This document shows positions 25,501 to 34,319 of a stretch of DNA of 42,012 nt, in pieces (positions within the stretch are counted from its first letter, which is position 1; the number at the start of each line of letters is the position of its first letter). The DNA is from an uncultured Archangium sp. (GTDB lineage: Bacteria; Myxococcota; Myxococcia; Myxococcales; Myxococcaceae). The notes under the pieces are model-generated. The model had not been told where the DNA came from. It saw nothing but the letters and a program-made list of their open reading frames with translations, and made no database searches. The translations under genes were made by a program, and so were the position numbers. The stretch is taken from contig CAIVGN010000108.1 in NCBI GenBank assembly GCA_903905455.1, forward strand, positions 1-42,012, in the 5' to 3' direction.

Positions 25501-28500
25501 TCACGCGCCAGGCCGCACACGGTATACGCGCCGTCGGCGCCCAGCAGCAGCACGGTGTACGCCGCCTGCACGCCCGCGGGGCTCACCCCGGGCAGCGCCG
25601 CGGTGCACGTCGCGAGGTCGACGCCCTGGGCGAGCTGCACGGTGATGGCGCCGGGCGCGGCCACCGTCACCGAGGCCGCCTCGTTGTTGATGAAGCCGCT
25701 CACCCCGCCGGTGGGGCGCACGGTCAGGGTCGGCGTCACGGGCGCGACCAGGTCGACGTCGATGGTGTCGCTGGTGTCGCTCACGTTGCCCACCGCGTCG
25801 CGGAAGCGCGCGTAGAGGGTCAGCGGTACGCCGTCAGTGACGGGCACGCCCGGCAGGTTGCGGACCGCCCCGGTGAAGGCCACGAAGTTGGTCGGCGCGG
25901 TGCTGGTGCCCACGGCCCAGTCGCTGGCCCCCAGCGCGAGGCCGGTGAGCGACGCCGTGGCCTGGCCGGTGGTGACCTGCGCGAGGTTGATGAAGGCCGC
26001 GCCCGCGTTGATGCGCAGCGCTGCGCCCGTGGGGGGCGTGGTGTCGAGGGTGATGGAGCCGGCGGTGACGCTGGCCACGTTGCGCGCGGCGTCGCGCACG
26101 CACGCCTGGAAGGTGTGGAGCCCATCGGCGCCCAGCTGCAGCCCGGCCAGCGTCGAGAGCGTGGCCCACGAAAGCGTGGTCGAGGTGCACGTCAGCGCGC
26201 TCGCCGTCTCCACCAGCGCGACCTCGCGCGGCGTCTCGATGCAGCCCGCGAGGCTCGCGGCGACGGCGCGGGTGGCCGTCGAGCCGGCCGGCGGCACCAC
26301 GCCGTTGAGGCCCACGCCCGGCAGCACCAGCGCGCAGCCCGTCGGCGCCTGGGTGTCGACGACCAGCGAGGCGGGCGTCAGCGCCGCCACGTTGCCCGCG
26401 GCGTCGCGCAGGCACACGTTCACCGTGGCCGTGCCCGCGCCGGTGCCGAGGTTGAAGGCGTTGAGCGAGGCGCTGCCGGGGGCCACGAACGAGCCCGCCG
26501 CGACGGCGGCGCAACTGGCGATGGCGCTCGTCGAGGCGAACACCCCCGTCGCGCCGTCCTGCACCACCTGCAGGCGCACCACCGGGTCCGAGACCACCGA
26601 GCCCGCGACGTCGGAGCTGACCGGCGAGCCGTCGGCGGCGCGCCCGATGAGCGCGAAGCTCCCGCTGGGCCCGAGGCGGTCGAGCGTGAAGGTGGTGGTG
26701 GGGCTCGAGGCCACGTTGCCGGCCGCGTCCTTGAACGAGACGCGCGCGGTGTGCAGCCCGTCGACGGAAGGCAGCGTGAAGGCCACGGGGCCGGTGACGG
26801 TGGTGCTGCTCGTGGGCGGGGTGGGCAGCAGCGGCGCCCCGTCGATCTCCAGCTGCACCGCCTCGGTGGGCGAGAGCTCGCGGTCGTCACGCACCGTCGC
26901 GGTGTACGTGCCGGCGAGCGCGTTGGTGGTGGTGGGGCTGGCGAGGGTGACCAGCACCAGCGACGGCGAGAGCGGCGCGGGCGCCTGGCGGTCGAGGGTG
27001 ATGGTGGCCGTCTGCGGCGCCGACTGGTTGCCCGCCGAGTCGATGAAGCTGAACCACACCGTCTTGAGCCCGTCGGCGGCCTGGTCGAGGAAGCCGGTCA
27101 TCGCCGCGCTCACCGGCTGCGGCGTCGCCGTGGCCAGCTCGGTCATCGAGTTGCCGAGGCGCACGCGCACCGGGCCCCCGTTGGCCTCCGCCACCGCCGC
27201 GACCTGCAGCGTGACGGTGGCCTGCGTGGTGTAGCCCACCTTCGTCGCCAGCGGCCCCTGCTGCACCGAGAGCGTGCCGCTGGGCAGGACGGTGTCGACG
27301 ACCGCCGTGGCCGAGGTGGCGACGCTGACGTTGCCCGCGTTGTCGATGAGCTGGGCGTAGAGCGTGACCGGGCCCTGGGCGCTGCTGCCGCGGGTGAAGA
27401 GCGCGTCGCGCTGGTACGGGAGCTGCCCGGCGGTGACCTGGCCCGCGGTCAGCGCGAGGCCCAGGCGCATGAAGGCGAGGCCCGACGAGGTGCCCGCGGC
27501 GCCGGGGTCGAGGCCGTTGAGGGTGAAGGGCAGCGGGTCGGTCTGGGCGATGTAGCCCGTGCCGTCACCGATGCGCAGCGAGAGGCCGCTGGGCGGCGCG
27601 GTGTCCACCACGATGGACGCCGAGACGACCGGGCCGATGGCCCCGGTGCCGTCCTTGAGCTGGAGGTAGATGGTCTTCTCGCCGTCGCCGCCCGAGAGCG
27701 GGAAGGCGATGCCGGTGCCCCCGTCGGCGCCGAACGTGGTGAAGGGGAGATTGGCGACGGAGGGGTCGCTCTCGGCCGCGCGGTAGTCCGCGACGCCGGT
27801 CACGTCATTGAGCACCAGCAGCACGGCGTGCAGGTGCGTGAAGCCCGGCGCGCTGGTGCTGTCTGCGTCGTCGATGCCGAAGGCACCCGCGACGCGCGTC
27901 AGCCGCGGCAGGGCCGGCAGGTCGGTCTGCCGGTTGGCGGTGATGGAGAACGTGCCCGAGTTGACGGTGCGGTAGCCGGTGCGCTCGGCCCGCAGCGAGT
28001 AGGTGCCCACGGGCACGCCGGTGATGAGGAAGGTGCCGCGCGCGGGGCTGCTGGGCAGGGCGGCGACGGGCGCGGAATAGGGCGTACCGTCGATGAACAC
28101 GGCGACGTCGCGCAGGGGGCTGCCGTCACCCATCTCCACGAAGCCCTGGACGCCGCCGCGGTCGAGGAAGAGCGGCACCTCGGCCAGGGCGGTGTCGGCG
28201 CCCGGCTGCACCTGCACCGTGAGCGCGTCGAAGAGGGCGTGGTGGTTGGCCAACACCACCCGCAGCACGCGGGCACCGCCCGGCAGCCCGCCCAGCGTGA
28301 AGGTGCCGTCGGCGGCGGTGGTGGTCGACGAGCCCGAATCGGAGCTGATGATCACGTTGGCCGCGTCGACGGGCGCGCCGCTGCCTTCGACTTCCCGGAC
28401 CACCTTGCCCACCACGCGGCCGGGGTTGAGCTGCAGCACCAGCGCGTCGTCGGCCAGCGGGACCTGGGCCTTCGAGGCGACCACCACGTCGGCCTTGCTC

Positions 28501-29054
28501 GCGGTCACGAAGTTCGGGTGCGTGACGCGCAGGGTGAAGGTGCCGGGGGGCACCTGCAGGGCGAAGAGCCCGGAGGCACCCACCGCGGCCGTGGCCAGCA
28601 GCTTCATCTCCGGCTGGAGCAGCGCTTCGATGGTGGCGCCCTGCACCTCGCCGGGGCCCGAGGCGACGTGCACCGTGCCCGTCACCGTGCCCGCGCTCTC
28701 GTCGATGGTCTCGGCGAAGAGGGGAATGGTCCCCAGCTCCCGCAGCTGGCCGCTGGCGATGGTGAAGGTGCGGTCGAGGGGGATGAAGCCGTCGCGGCGC
28801 CCGGCCAACTCCCACAGGCCCGGCCGCAGACCGTCGAGGTGGAACGCGCCGTCAGCGCCGGTGGTGACGTCGCGGCCCGGGCCCGTCTCGGGCGTCAGGG
28901 TCAGCGCGAGGCCGGCCACGGGTGCGTCGTCTCGCGTGGCCACGACGCCTTGCACCGAGCCCACCTGGGGGGCGGGTACGACGAGGTCACGGCAACCCGC
29001 CAGCATCAACACCAGCGCGGCGGCACCACGGATCAGCCAGGAGCGGGAAGACAT
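22575..29054 (-). CDS. Giant multi-domain surface lipoprotein (2159 residues)
   Basis: The leader ends in the lipobox LMLAGC (C21). Four carboxypeptidase-regulatory-like beta modules follow at about 32-90, 122-188, 211-275 and 300-365, each with the ADGTFTLGGLPGG or GTFLITGVPVGTYSL-type signature. About nine bacterial Ig-like modules of about 90 residues fill about 490-1320. Each opens with a DTAPPSG, DRQAPAP, DRLGPSG or DTTPPTG-type start and contains an AGNVS or DAAGNVA strand. A fibronectin type III module lies at about 1321-1425 (SPDVVGYKVYYA). The last 720 residues look like a propeller of LVIVD-type blades. It is anchored in a membrane and probably extends from the cell surface as an adhesion or recognition protein. 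The opposite strand is also open over this gene, which is a base-composition effect. Confidence 0.9.
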   Translation of the reverse strand: MSSRSWLIRGAAALVLMLAGCRDLVVPAPQVGSVQGVVATRDDAPVAGLALTLTPETGPGRDVTTGADGAFHLDGLRPGLWELAGRRDGFIPLDRTFTIASGQLRELGTIPLFAETIDESAGTVTGTVHVASGPGEVQGATIEALLQPEMKLLATAAVGASGLFALQVPPGTFTLRVTHPNFVTASKADVVVASKAQVPLADDALVLQLNPGRVVGKVVREVEGSGAPVDAANVIISSDSGSSTTTAADGTFTLGGLPGGARVLRVVLANHHALFDALTVQVQPGADTALAEVPLFLDRGGVQGFVEMGDGSPLRDVAVFIDGTPYSAPVAALPSSPARGTFLITGVPVGTYSLRAERTGYRTVNSGTFSITANRQTDLPALPRLTRVAGAFGIDDADSTSAPGFTHLHAVLLVLNDVTGVADYRAAESDPSVANLPFTTFGADGGTGIAFPLSGGDGEKTIYLQLKDGTGAIGPVVSASIVVDTAPPSGLSLRIGDGTGYIAQTDPLPFTLNGLDPGAAGTSSGLAFMRLGLALTAGQVTAGQLPYQRDALFTRGSSAQGPVTLYAQLIDNAGNVSVATSATAVVDTVLPSGTLSVQQGPLATKVGYTTQATVTLQVAAVAEANGGPVRVRLGNSMTELATATPQPVSAAMTGFLDQAADGLKTVWFSFIDSAGNQSAPQTATITLDRQAPAPLSPSLVLVTLASPTTTNALAGTYTATVRDDRELSPTEAVQLEIDGAPLLPTPPTSSTTVTGPVAFTLPSVDGLHTARVSFKDAAGNVASSPTTTFTLDRLGPSGSFALIGRAADGSPVSSDVAGSVVSDPVVRLQVVQDGATGVFASTSAIASCAAVAAGSFVAPGSASLNAFNLGTGAGTATVNVCLRDAAGNVAALTPASLVVDTQAPTGCALVLPGVGLNGVVPPAGSTATRAVAASLAGCIETPREVALVETASALTCTSTTLSWATLSTLAGLQLGADGLHTFQACVRDAARNVASVTAGSITLDTTPPTGAALRINAGAAFINLAQVTTGQATASLTGLALGASDWAVGTSTAPTNFVAFTGAVRNLPGVPVTDGVPLTLYARFRDAVGNVSDTSDTIDVDLVAPVTPTLTVRPTGGVSGFINNEAASVTVAAPGAITVQLAQGVDLATCTAALPGVSPAGVQAAYTVLLLGADGAYTVCGLARDLAGNPSAVTSQVVLLDRVAPATPRVLTPSQTFDPGTQLSMAGFTLHVANVVDAQHQAWAYVGGDHVVRLAVTPQAAVIKYGESALPLPVFGRNFGSEAGDANEYLITESDKAGNVSDPGRVVMTLDYQRPKPVGLRQSWVTNGTTHAAFGWTASPSPDVVGYKVYYAAATGDPVFPATSYLGGYAAQGPSPLFVTGSSITLSGLPQGATTYVTVVPVDEGGLLGTPPNDGGLAEVLLEPNEVPADLIGSMPLFPDAGNPDGGGQVLVAASALETSGDVVWAAGASSQGHLVLGSWETKVAPGTTGNAYGVGYQPVARQPLVISDGNTLPYSASMKLEYPWLYTASGSHVRIFSVATGSPVLISDLDCRAPNLAFTVNLTGLEVRGNNLFAVGFTGATDVVLHFDVSALYDNVAGAPSFPTALKAAVQSAVATPAQLLWSRDRLASTLSSSITAAFDLTNALDASAVTNLSVADRFYLGVTSTPARYQPITSGDICLVSNNGLASVVSLPSLWARTGVYFQEISRTTFAAVGQGQLVAEQYFFSSTAPTSHFGAGDLSTPSAPRLTSDVRGTRLGSGTALAVVGNYAFTGSDASGGQSASLHAWEMSSATSLHQRYSVQYPMGTPRVGPGFVVGASGQVFDFMSGPLPTRRMTPASNTEACSFDGIVVDDTLVAVRTADFRITRLEDSFNRVSTPSTVTAASASFTPPVAERPTSIDRVGNYAVVAAVRNTVPTSLWLEVYRLSGLRSQATNTPRTLTAADKLGEFQFDTTTSAQASTTLRVRVTNGIAVVTRATGTANPEPTAWLVDINPLIDDAPATTMGANQLVGRLVPPVGTVFQSFDGKLSNGTLYLAAQDLNAVSGNGLYTFNAAAAADGNVTTKVAWADMLVSPLISVLRPIALDVAGTTVVMIGQRGLEDVVLSFDVGTPDEPFLMGQAPTAHTVSSPSCTQHAGVTIAGTRAYLGTDGRFDVFDLE

Positions 29055-29150
29055 CCGGGCACTGTACCGGTCGCGCGGCCCCGTGCGCGAGTCGTCGCAA
29101 GGAAGTCGCTCGTCCGGCGCGTACCGGGGCAGAACTGCACCGGCGGCGGC

Positions 29151-30476
29151 TCACAGCCGGGCCGAAAAGGGAACCAGGTCGAGCTTCGCCTGCAGCGCGC
29201 GCCCCATGCTGTACACGCCGCCCAGCTTGCGGTGCAGGAACAACAACTGCGCCGGCGGCGGGGAACAGGTCAGCGCCCGGTAGTACGCCTTGAGCCGCTC
29301 GCCGGCCTCGTCCACGAAGCGCTTGTCCTGGAAGTTCACCGGCTGGAACGCGGGCTGGAACACGCGCAGCACCGTCTCCAGCAGCCCGTGCAACGCCTCG
29401 CGGCTCGCGGCCGGTTCCGCCGGGTCGATGAGGCTCAGCTCCTGCGCGGCGTGGAGCGCCCCCGGGCGGTCTCCCCTGATGGTGCTCGTCAAGAGGGCCC
29501 GGTACTGCTCGCGAAACGCGGCCGGGTATTCGCGCGTGGCCCCGAAGTCGAGCAGCACCAGCTCGCCCGTCTCGGGGCGGAAGAGGAAGTTCGCGAAGTT
29601 CGCGTCGGTCTGCACCAACCCCCAGTCGAAGAACTCGCGGAAGTAGAGGTCGAGCACCTGGCTGGCCACCTGGTTGCGCGCCGCCTGGTCGGGCCCCGTG
29701 GCGAGGTACGCATCGAGCGTCAGGCCCGCCTCGTAGGAGAGCGCCAGCACCCGCTTCGTGGACATCCCGCGGAACACCTCGGGCACGCGCAGCCCCGGCA
29801 CCCGGTGCGCCAGGGCGCGGTAACGCTCGAGCGCGTCGGCCTCGTGCAGGTAGTCGGTCTCGCGGGTGAGCACGTCGCGCAGCTCGTCGAACACCGCGGT
29901 GACGTCGAAGTGCTTGAGCTGCACGGTGAGGAACAGCCGGGCGATGCGCTCGAGCAGCGAGAGGTCGCTGTCGATGGTCTGGGCGATGCCGCGAAACTGC
30001 ACCTTGAGCGCCAGCTCGTGCACCCCGCCGTCGGGCGAGCGCCACGTGGCCCGGTGCACCTGGCCGATGCTCGCGCTGGCCAGCGGCACCTTCGAGATCT
30101 CCAGCTGCGCGAACCGCTCGTCGCCCAGCTCGTCGCGCAGGATGTCTTCGATTTCGGCGAAGTCGACGGTGGCGCCCGAGGCCTGCAGCTGGCTGAGCAC
30201 CGCGATGACCTCCGGCGGGAGCACGTCGCGCAGCTCCATGCTCAACAGCTGCCCGGCCTTCATCGCCGCGCCCTTGAGCTGGCCCAGGCTCTCGACGATG
30301 GCCCGCGCCTGCTCGACCTGCACCCGCAGCTGCTGGGCCTGGTGCACCAGCGCTTCGCCGCGATCCACCGCGCGCGTCACCCGGCCCTGGAGCTCCTGCT
30401 TCGCGAGGCCCGCGGCCAGCTGCACCAGGCGCGACGAGCGGCTCCACACCGAGCGCGGAGGGGCGTTCTTGCTCAT
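29151..30476 (-). CDS. UbiB/AarF (ABC1) family atypical kinase
   Basis: The 441-residue product has the family's diagnostic elements: KAGQ (K73-Q76) in LKGAAMKAGQLLSM, the Ala-rich nucleotide loop ASASIGQVHRA in place of a Gly-rich loop, the lysine K158 in LALKVQ, a catalytic-loop equivalent TDANFANFLF with D291 and N296, and LDFGA with D310. These proteins bind ATP and support ubiquinone and other lipid metabolism; many have weak ATPase rather than protein-kinase activity. The usual catalytic-loop sequence HADPHPGN is changed to TDANFANF. ATG 30476 overlaps the stop of the MpaB-like gene by four bases (ATGA), giving coupled translation. The longer frame to 31058 only overlaps that gene. Confidence 0.93.
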   Translation of the reverse strand: MSKNAPPRSVWSRSSRLVQLAAGLAKQELQGRVTRAVDRGEALVHQAQQLRVQVEQARAIVESLGQLKGAAMKAGQLLSMELRDVLPPEVIAVLSQLQASGATVDFAEIEDILRDELGDERFAQLEISKVPLASASIGQVHRATWRSPDGGVHELALKVQFRGIAQTIDSDLSLLERIARLFLTVQLKHFDVTAVFDELRDVLTRETDYLHEADALERYRALAHRVPGLRVPEVFRGMSTKRVLALSYEAGLTLDAYLATGPDQAARNQVASQVLDLYFREFFDWGLVQTDANFANFLFRPETGELVLLDFGATREYPAAFREQYRALLTSTIRGDRPGALHAAQELSLIDPAEPAASREALHGLLETVLRVFQPAFQPVNFQDKRFVDEAGERLKAYYRALTCSPPPAQLLFLHRKLGGVYSMGRALQAKLDLVPFSARL

Positions 30477-31591
30477 GACAGCGGCCTCACGGGGAGCTCG
30501 AAGGGCACTTCTGATTTTCCAAAGGTGAGCTCCACGGTGCGCCGCCAATACTGGGCGCCGAGGCGCAGGGCCTGTTCGCGCGCGCCCGGCACGTGGCGCA
30601 GCGCCCGGTCCACCGGGCCCACCAGGTGGCGCAGCAGCTTCGGGGCGAGCTCCCAGGGCCCCCGCGGCAGCTCGAGCGCGTCGGCGTAGCGCGGGCCGAT
30701 GAGGTGCCGGCACAGGGCGTAGCCGAAGTCGATGGCCGCCGGGGGCGCGCCGCGCTCCGCGCCGTCGAGGATCAACGCATGGGTCAGCTTGCGCGAGTCG
30801 AGATCCGGCTCGCCCTGCGTGGCCTCGTAGAGCGCCCACAGCGCGCGGGCCTCCGACGCGGAGGTGCACAGCAGCTCGTCCTCGACGCCCATCAACCGGC
30901 CCGCGTAGCGCCACTGGTGCAGGGTGGCGTCTTCTTCGGCCCCGGTGACGGTGGCGCCCAGCTGCCGCAGCCCTTCGATCAACACCGACGAGAAGAGCAG
31001 CGTGGTGCCGGCCAGGTCGTACTGGTTGATGGGCGCGCCCCAGTCGGCCGCGCGCCACGCGGGCGACTGGCGCAGCGCGTGCCGCACCCGCGCGTGAATG
31101 AGCCGCACCCGCACCGTGGCCACGAAGCCCGGGGCCCCCAGCCGCAGGCCGCCGGGGTGGCTGACCGCCTCCACGAAGCGCGACGTCTCGGCGAGGCGCT
31201 TGTTGACGTCACCGGTGAGGCGCCCCGAGAAGGCCAGCGGCTTGTTCCCGGCCGGCGAGCAGTAGCCGATGACCAGCGACTTGAAGCCCAGCACCAGGCC
31301 CGAGAGGAGCCCCGAGCGCAGCAGCACCTCGCCGCCGGCGTTCGCGCGCGCCTCGTCGAACCACAGCGGCACCTCGCGCAACGACTCGTGCAGCGTGGCC
31401 AGGGGCGCGGGCAGGGCCCCGGGGGTGGTCGAGACCAGCCGGGAGATGAGGGCCTCCTGCTCGGCGCGCGGCAGCGGCACCAGCGCGTGCATCACCGCGT
31501 CGGCGAGGGGGTCTTCGCGCTCGAGGAACCGGGCGAGGCGTTGATGCCGGGGGCTTTCAGGGGACGACGACAGGAACCGCGACGGAGGCAT
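30473..31591 (-). CDS. MpaB/rubber-oxygenase (DUF2236) family protein
   Basis: The 372-residue product resembles the oxygenase family that includes fungal MpaB and the latex-clearing protein Lcp, haem b enzymes that cleave double bonds of polyisoprenoids. The supporting segments are GFKSLVIGYCSPAGNKPL, RLAETSRFVEAVSHPGG, VRVRLIHARVRHAL (with the conserved basic run near residues 163-175) and INQYDLAGTTLLFSS. These follow the family order. It lacks a signal peptide, unlike secreted Lcp, so a cytoplasmic or membrane-associated substrate is likely. It starts 25 bases after the small DUF2780-like gene and overlaps the UbiB-like start by four bases. The pairing suggests an isoprenoid or quinone-tail substrate; that is an inference. 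Confidence 0.82.
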   Translation of the reverse strand: MPPSRFLSSSPESPRHQRLARFLEREDPLADAVMHALVPLPRAEQEALISRLVSTTPGALPAPLATLHESLREVPLWFDEARANAGGEVLLRSGLLSGLVLGFKSLVIGYCSPAGNKPLAFSGRLTGDVNKRLAETSRFVEAVSHPGGLRLGAPGFVATVRVRLIHARVRHALRQSPAWRAADWGAPINQYDLAGTTLLFSSVLIEGLRQLGATVTGAEEDATLHQWRYAGRLMGVEDELLCTSASEARALWALYEATQGEPDLDSRKLTHALILDGAERGAPPAAIDFGYALCRHLIGPRYADALELPRGPWELAPKLLRHLVGPVDRALRHVPGAREQALRLGAQYWRRTVELTFGKSEVPFELPVRPLS

Positions 31592-31616
31592 CGCGGGGCT
31601 GACTAACGGGCCCAGT

Positions 31617-32003
31617 TCAGGTCTTCACGACCTTCGAGATGGCCGCCACCACCGAGGCCTCGAGGCGCGAGCTGAGGAAGCGCAGGGCCAGGGCGTTGAT
31701 CGCCGACGACTCGCGCGCGTGCACGCTGAAGCGCTCCAGCAGCGCGTGGAGCTCGGCCTGGTCACCCAGTCCCCGGGGCGACGGCTGGAGGTCCGCGAGG
31801 AACAACGAGCCGGGGCGCAGGGTGGGCGCCGAGACCTGCCACTGGGCCATCTCCGGCACCGCGTCGCGCAGCCGCGCGGCGACCCCGAAGCTGACCTGCT
31901 CGCGCACCGTGTCTTCGATGAGCCCGAGCACCTGGCCGGCCAGGCCGCGGGCGGCGTTCTCGGGGAGCTGGAGCTGCGTGGCGAGGGCGTCGACGAGATC
32001 CAT
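31617..32003 (-). CDS. Small helical protein, DUF2780-like
   Basis: The 128-residue product starts MDLVDALATQLQLPENAARGLAG, which matches the opening of small DUF2780/DUF2267-type proteins: a helix with LVxxLxxQL, then a second helix. The rest is amphipathic helix with no leader and no cysteine, ending AAISKVVKT. The role of this family is unknown. It is the first gene of the operon with the MpaB-like and UbiB-like genes and is divergent from the hybrid kinase, with 110 bases between. The family link is weak. Confidence 0.65.
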   Translation of the reverse strand: MDLVDALATQLQLPENAARGLAGQVLGLIEDTVREQVSFGVAARLRDAVPEMAQWQVSAPTLRPGSLFLADLQPSPRGLGDQAELHALLERFSVHARESSAINALALRFLSSRLEASVVAAISKVVKT

Positions 32004-32113
32004 GAACGCTCGACCCTACCCTGCTTCGGGCGCCCCCCACGGTCCGTTGACGCAGGTCCTGCGTCCCCCAGGCGGCCGGAGTTCCCAGACGCGCAAGAAC
32101 AAGCTCCACCTAC

Positions 32114-33865
32114 GTGACCACGGCACCGGCCGCTGACCCACGACGCTCTGGCCCGACGCGCCGAGCAGGACTACGAGCCTTGCTCATGTCAGCGGTCGGC
32201 GCGTGGTCTGGCTGGGTGGAGCGGCGGTTGCCACCGGAGCTCTCGCCCATCGACAAGCCCCGGGCGCGCGTCTTCCTCATCACCCTCGCGTTCGGCTGGG
32301 GCCTGAGCCTGGTCTCGGCGGTGCTCGCCGCGACGTCGTCACTGTGGGTGTTGGCGGTGGCGAACGTGGTGAGCGTGGTCGTCACCTCCATCGCCATGCA
32401 GCGTCTCTCGCGCCAGGCCGACCTCGCGCCGTCGGTGCGGCTGATGCTCTGGGGCTTCAGCGTCACGTTGCCGGTGGGGGCCCTGGCCACCACGCCCATC
32501 GAGCTCACGGGGCTGGGCTACCTCTTCATCCTGCCGCTCGTGGCCGCGACGATGCTCGAGCGCCGCGAGGCGACGGTGTGGTTCTTCCGGGTGATGCTCA
32601 TCGGGAGCCTCGCGGTCATCGCCGACGCGCTGGGCCTCCGGGTCCCGGAGATCGACCCGCTGCCGCTGGTGACACGGGTGATGAACTTCACCTGCGCGCT
32701 GACCGCGGCCATGGCGCTGCTCGGGGCGCTCGCCGACGAGCGGGAACGCGACGTCGAGCGCCTTCGCCAGACCGAGCGCGCCAAGAGCGCCTTCTTCGCC
32801 AACATGGGCCACGAGATCCGCACGCCGATGAACGGGGTGCTGGGCATGACCGACGCGCTGCTCTCGGCCGACCTGGGCGCCGAGGAGCGGACCATGGCCC
32901 AGACCATTCGCTCGAGCGGGGCGCTGCTGCTCACGTTGATCAACGATCTCCTCGACCTCTCGAAGCTGGAGGTCGGGCGCCTCGAACTCCACGCCACGGT
33001 GGTGCCGCTGCAGCCGCTGGCCGACGAAGTGCGCGCCCTGTGGACCCCGCTCGCCGCGCAGAAACACCTGGCCTTCACGGTGATCCTCGACCCCGCGCTC
33101 CCGAAGGCGGTGCGCCTCGACGGGCTGCGGCTGCGCCAGATCATCGGCAACCTCGTGAGCAACGCGCTCAAGTTCACCGAGCACGGGCAGATCTCCGTCT
33201 GGCTCGGCGTGGTGGAGGGGCGGCTGTGCTGCACCGTGCAGGACACGGGCATCGGCATCACCACGGATCAGCGGGACCGGCTCTTCGAGCGCTTCGTGCA
33301 GGCCGATGACGCGCGCGTGCGCCGACACCAGGGCACGGGCCTGGGCCTTTCGCTGTCGCGGGAGCTCGCGGGGTTGATGGGCGGCACGCTGGAGCTCGCC
33401 CCGGCGCCGGTGGCCGGGAGCTGCTTCGTGTGCACCCTGCCGCTCGAGCCGGCCGAGCTCGTCCCCGCCCCCGCGCCCACCCACGGGGGACACGAGCTCC
33501 CGCGGGCGCTGCACGTGCTGGTGGTCGACGACAACGCGGTGAACCGCCTCGTCGCCCAGCGGCTGCTCGACAAGAGCGGCTGCGTGGTGGTCGTGGCCGT
33601 CGACGGTCAGGGCGCCATGGCGGCCGTGGAGCGCGAGCGCTTCGACGTGGTGCTGATGGACGTGCACATGCCCGACATGGACGGCCTGGAGGCGACGCGC
33701 CGCATCCGCGCGCGGCCCGGCGGCGAGATGGTCCCCATCATCGGGGTGTCGGCCTCGGCCGAGCGCGAGGACGTCGAGAGCTGCCGGGCCGCCGGCATGA
33801 ACGACTTCCTCGCCAAGCCGGTGACGAAGGACCGGCTCGTCGCGGCCATGCTGCGCAACCTCTGA
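32114..33865 (+). CDS. Hybrid sensor histidine kinase with C-terminal receiver
   Basis: The product of 583 residues (if GTG 32114 is the start) has five or six membrane helices at about 52-205, with little outside the membrane, then a short coiled coil. The HisKA domain carries H233 in NMGHEIRTPMNGVLG. The ATPase domain has NLVSNALKF (N346, N350), DTGIGI and GTGLGLSLSREL. A receiver follows with VDDN (D472-D473), the phospho-acceptor D516 in VLMDVHMPDMDG and K568. The build is that of BarA/LuxQ-like hybrid kinases without a phosphotransfer domain, so an external Hpt protein is needed. ATG 32186 (24 residues later) is an equally possible start; neither has a strong ribosome site. The stop is 5 bases from that of the convergent DoxX gene. 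Confidence 0.92.
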   Translation: MTTAPAADPRRSGPTRRAGLRALLMSAVGAWSGWVERRLPPELSPIDKPRARVFLITLAFGWGLSLVSAVLAATSSLWVLAVANVVSVVVTSIAMQRLSRQADLAPSVRLMLWGFSVTLPVGALATTPIELTGLGYLFILPLVAATMLERREATVWFFRVMLIGSLAVIADALGLRVPEIDPLPLVTRVMNFTCALTAAMALLGALADERERDVERLRQTERAKSAFFANMGHEIRTPMNGVLGMTDALLSADLGAEERTMAQTIRSSGALLLTLINDLLDLSKLEVGRLELHATVVPLQPLADEVRALWTPLAAQKHLAFTVILDPALPKAVRLDGLRLRQIIGNLVSNALKFTEHGQISVWLGVVEGRLCCTVQDTGIGITTDQRDRLFERFVQADDARVRRHQGTGLGLSLSRELAGLMGGTLELAPAPVAGSCFVCTLPLEPAELVPAPAPTHGGHELPRALHVLVVDDNAVNRLVAQRLLDKSGCVVVVAVDGQGAMAAVERERFDVVLMDVHMPDMDGLEATRRIRARPGGEMVPIIGVSASAEREDVESCRAAGMNDFLAKPVTKDRLVAAMLRNL

Positions 33866-33870
33866 TCAGC

Positions 33871-34275
33871 TCAGAGGTTGGAGCCCTGCAGCAGCACCGC
33901 GCCGATGGCGAAGCAGGCGTACGGCACCATGCCCGCGGCGGCCGCGTAGTCCTTCGCGAGGCGCTGCCCGAAGAAGAGGGCCACCACGTTGAGCCCCGCG
34001 AGCGCCGCGCCCACGAAGGCCAGGCCCGCGTTCCTCGTGAGGAACACCGTCACGCAGCCCGCCGCCGACGCCACGCCGGCGAAGACCTCGAGCACGGTGA
34101 TGTTGAAGAGCAGGAAGGTGCTGAAGCGCCGCAGCGGCGTCTTGGCGAAGTACCCGCCGAGGTATTCCCTGTTCCCCTTCCAATCGAGCACCTTGTCGAG
34201 GCCCGACTGCAGGAAAAGGATGGCGAGGAAGGCGGCGGCCAGCGTCTGCGCGACCCACAGCGAAAGGGAGCTCAT
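33871..34275 (-). CDS. DoxX-like membrane protein
   Basis: The 134-residue product has four membrane helices (about 7-27, 50-72, 79-100 and 110-130). The first helix carries FLAILFLQSGLDKVLDW, the pattern at the start of DoxX/SURF4-like proteins, with the short loop NREYLGGYFAKTPL following. DoxX proteins occur in redox and thiol-stress modules and in clusters with DUF692 enzymes. ATG 34275 is used; the longer frame to 34383 runs back into the divergent gene. The DUF692 gene is divergent with 44 bases between the starts, so the two promoters must overlap. Confidence 0.83.
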   Translation of the reverse strand: MSSLSLWVAQTLAAAFLAILFLQSGLDKVLDWKGNREYLGGYFAKTPLRRFSTFLLFNITVLEVFAGVASAAGCVTVFLTRNAGLAFVGAALAGLNVVALFFGQRLAKDYAAAAGMVPYACFAIGAVLLQGSNL

Positions 34276-34319
34276 TCGGCGCAGCGGGTTAGCACGAAGG
34301 AGAATGATAGAGGCGCGGC

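Noticed and set aside
22167-30689. A 2840-codon plus-strand open frame
   Set aside because: It is exactly antisense to three well-supported genes. Long antisense frames are common when third positions are almost all G or C. Its product is Arg/His/Gly-rich with no domain.
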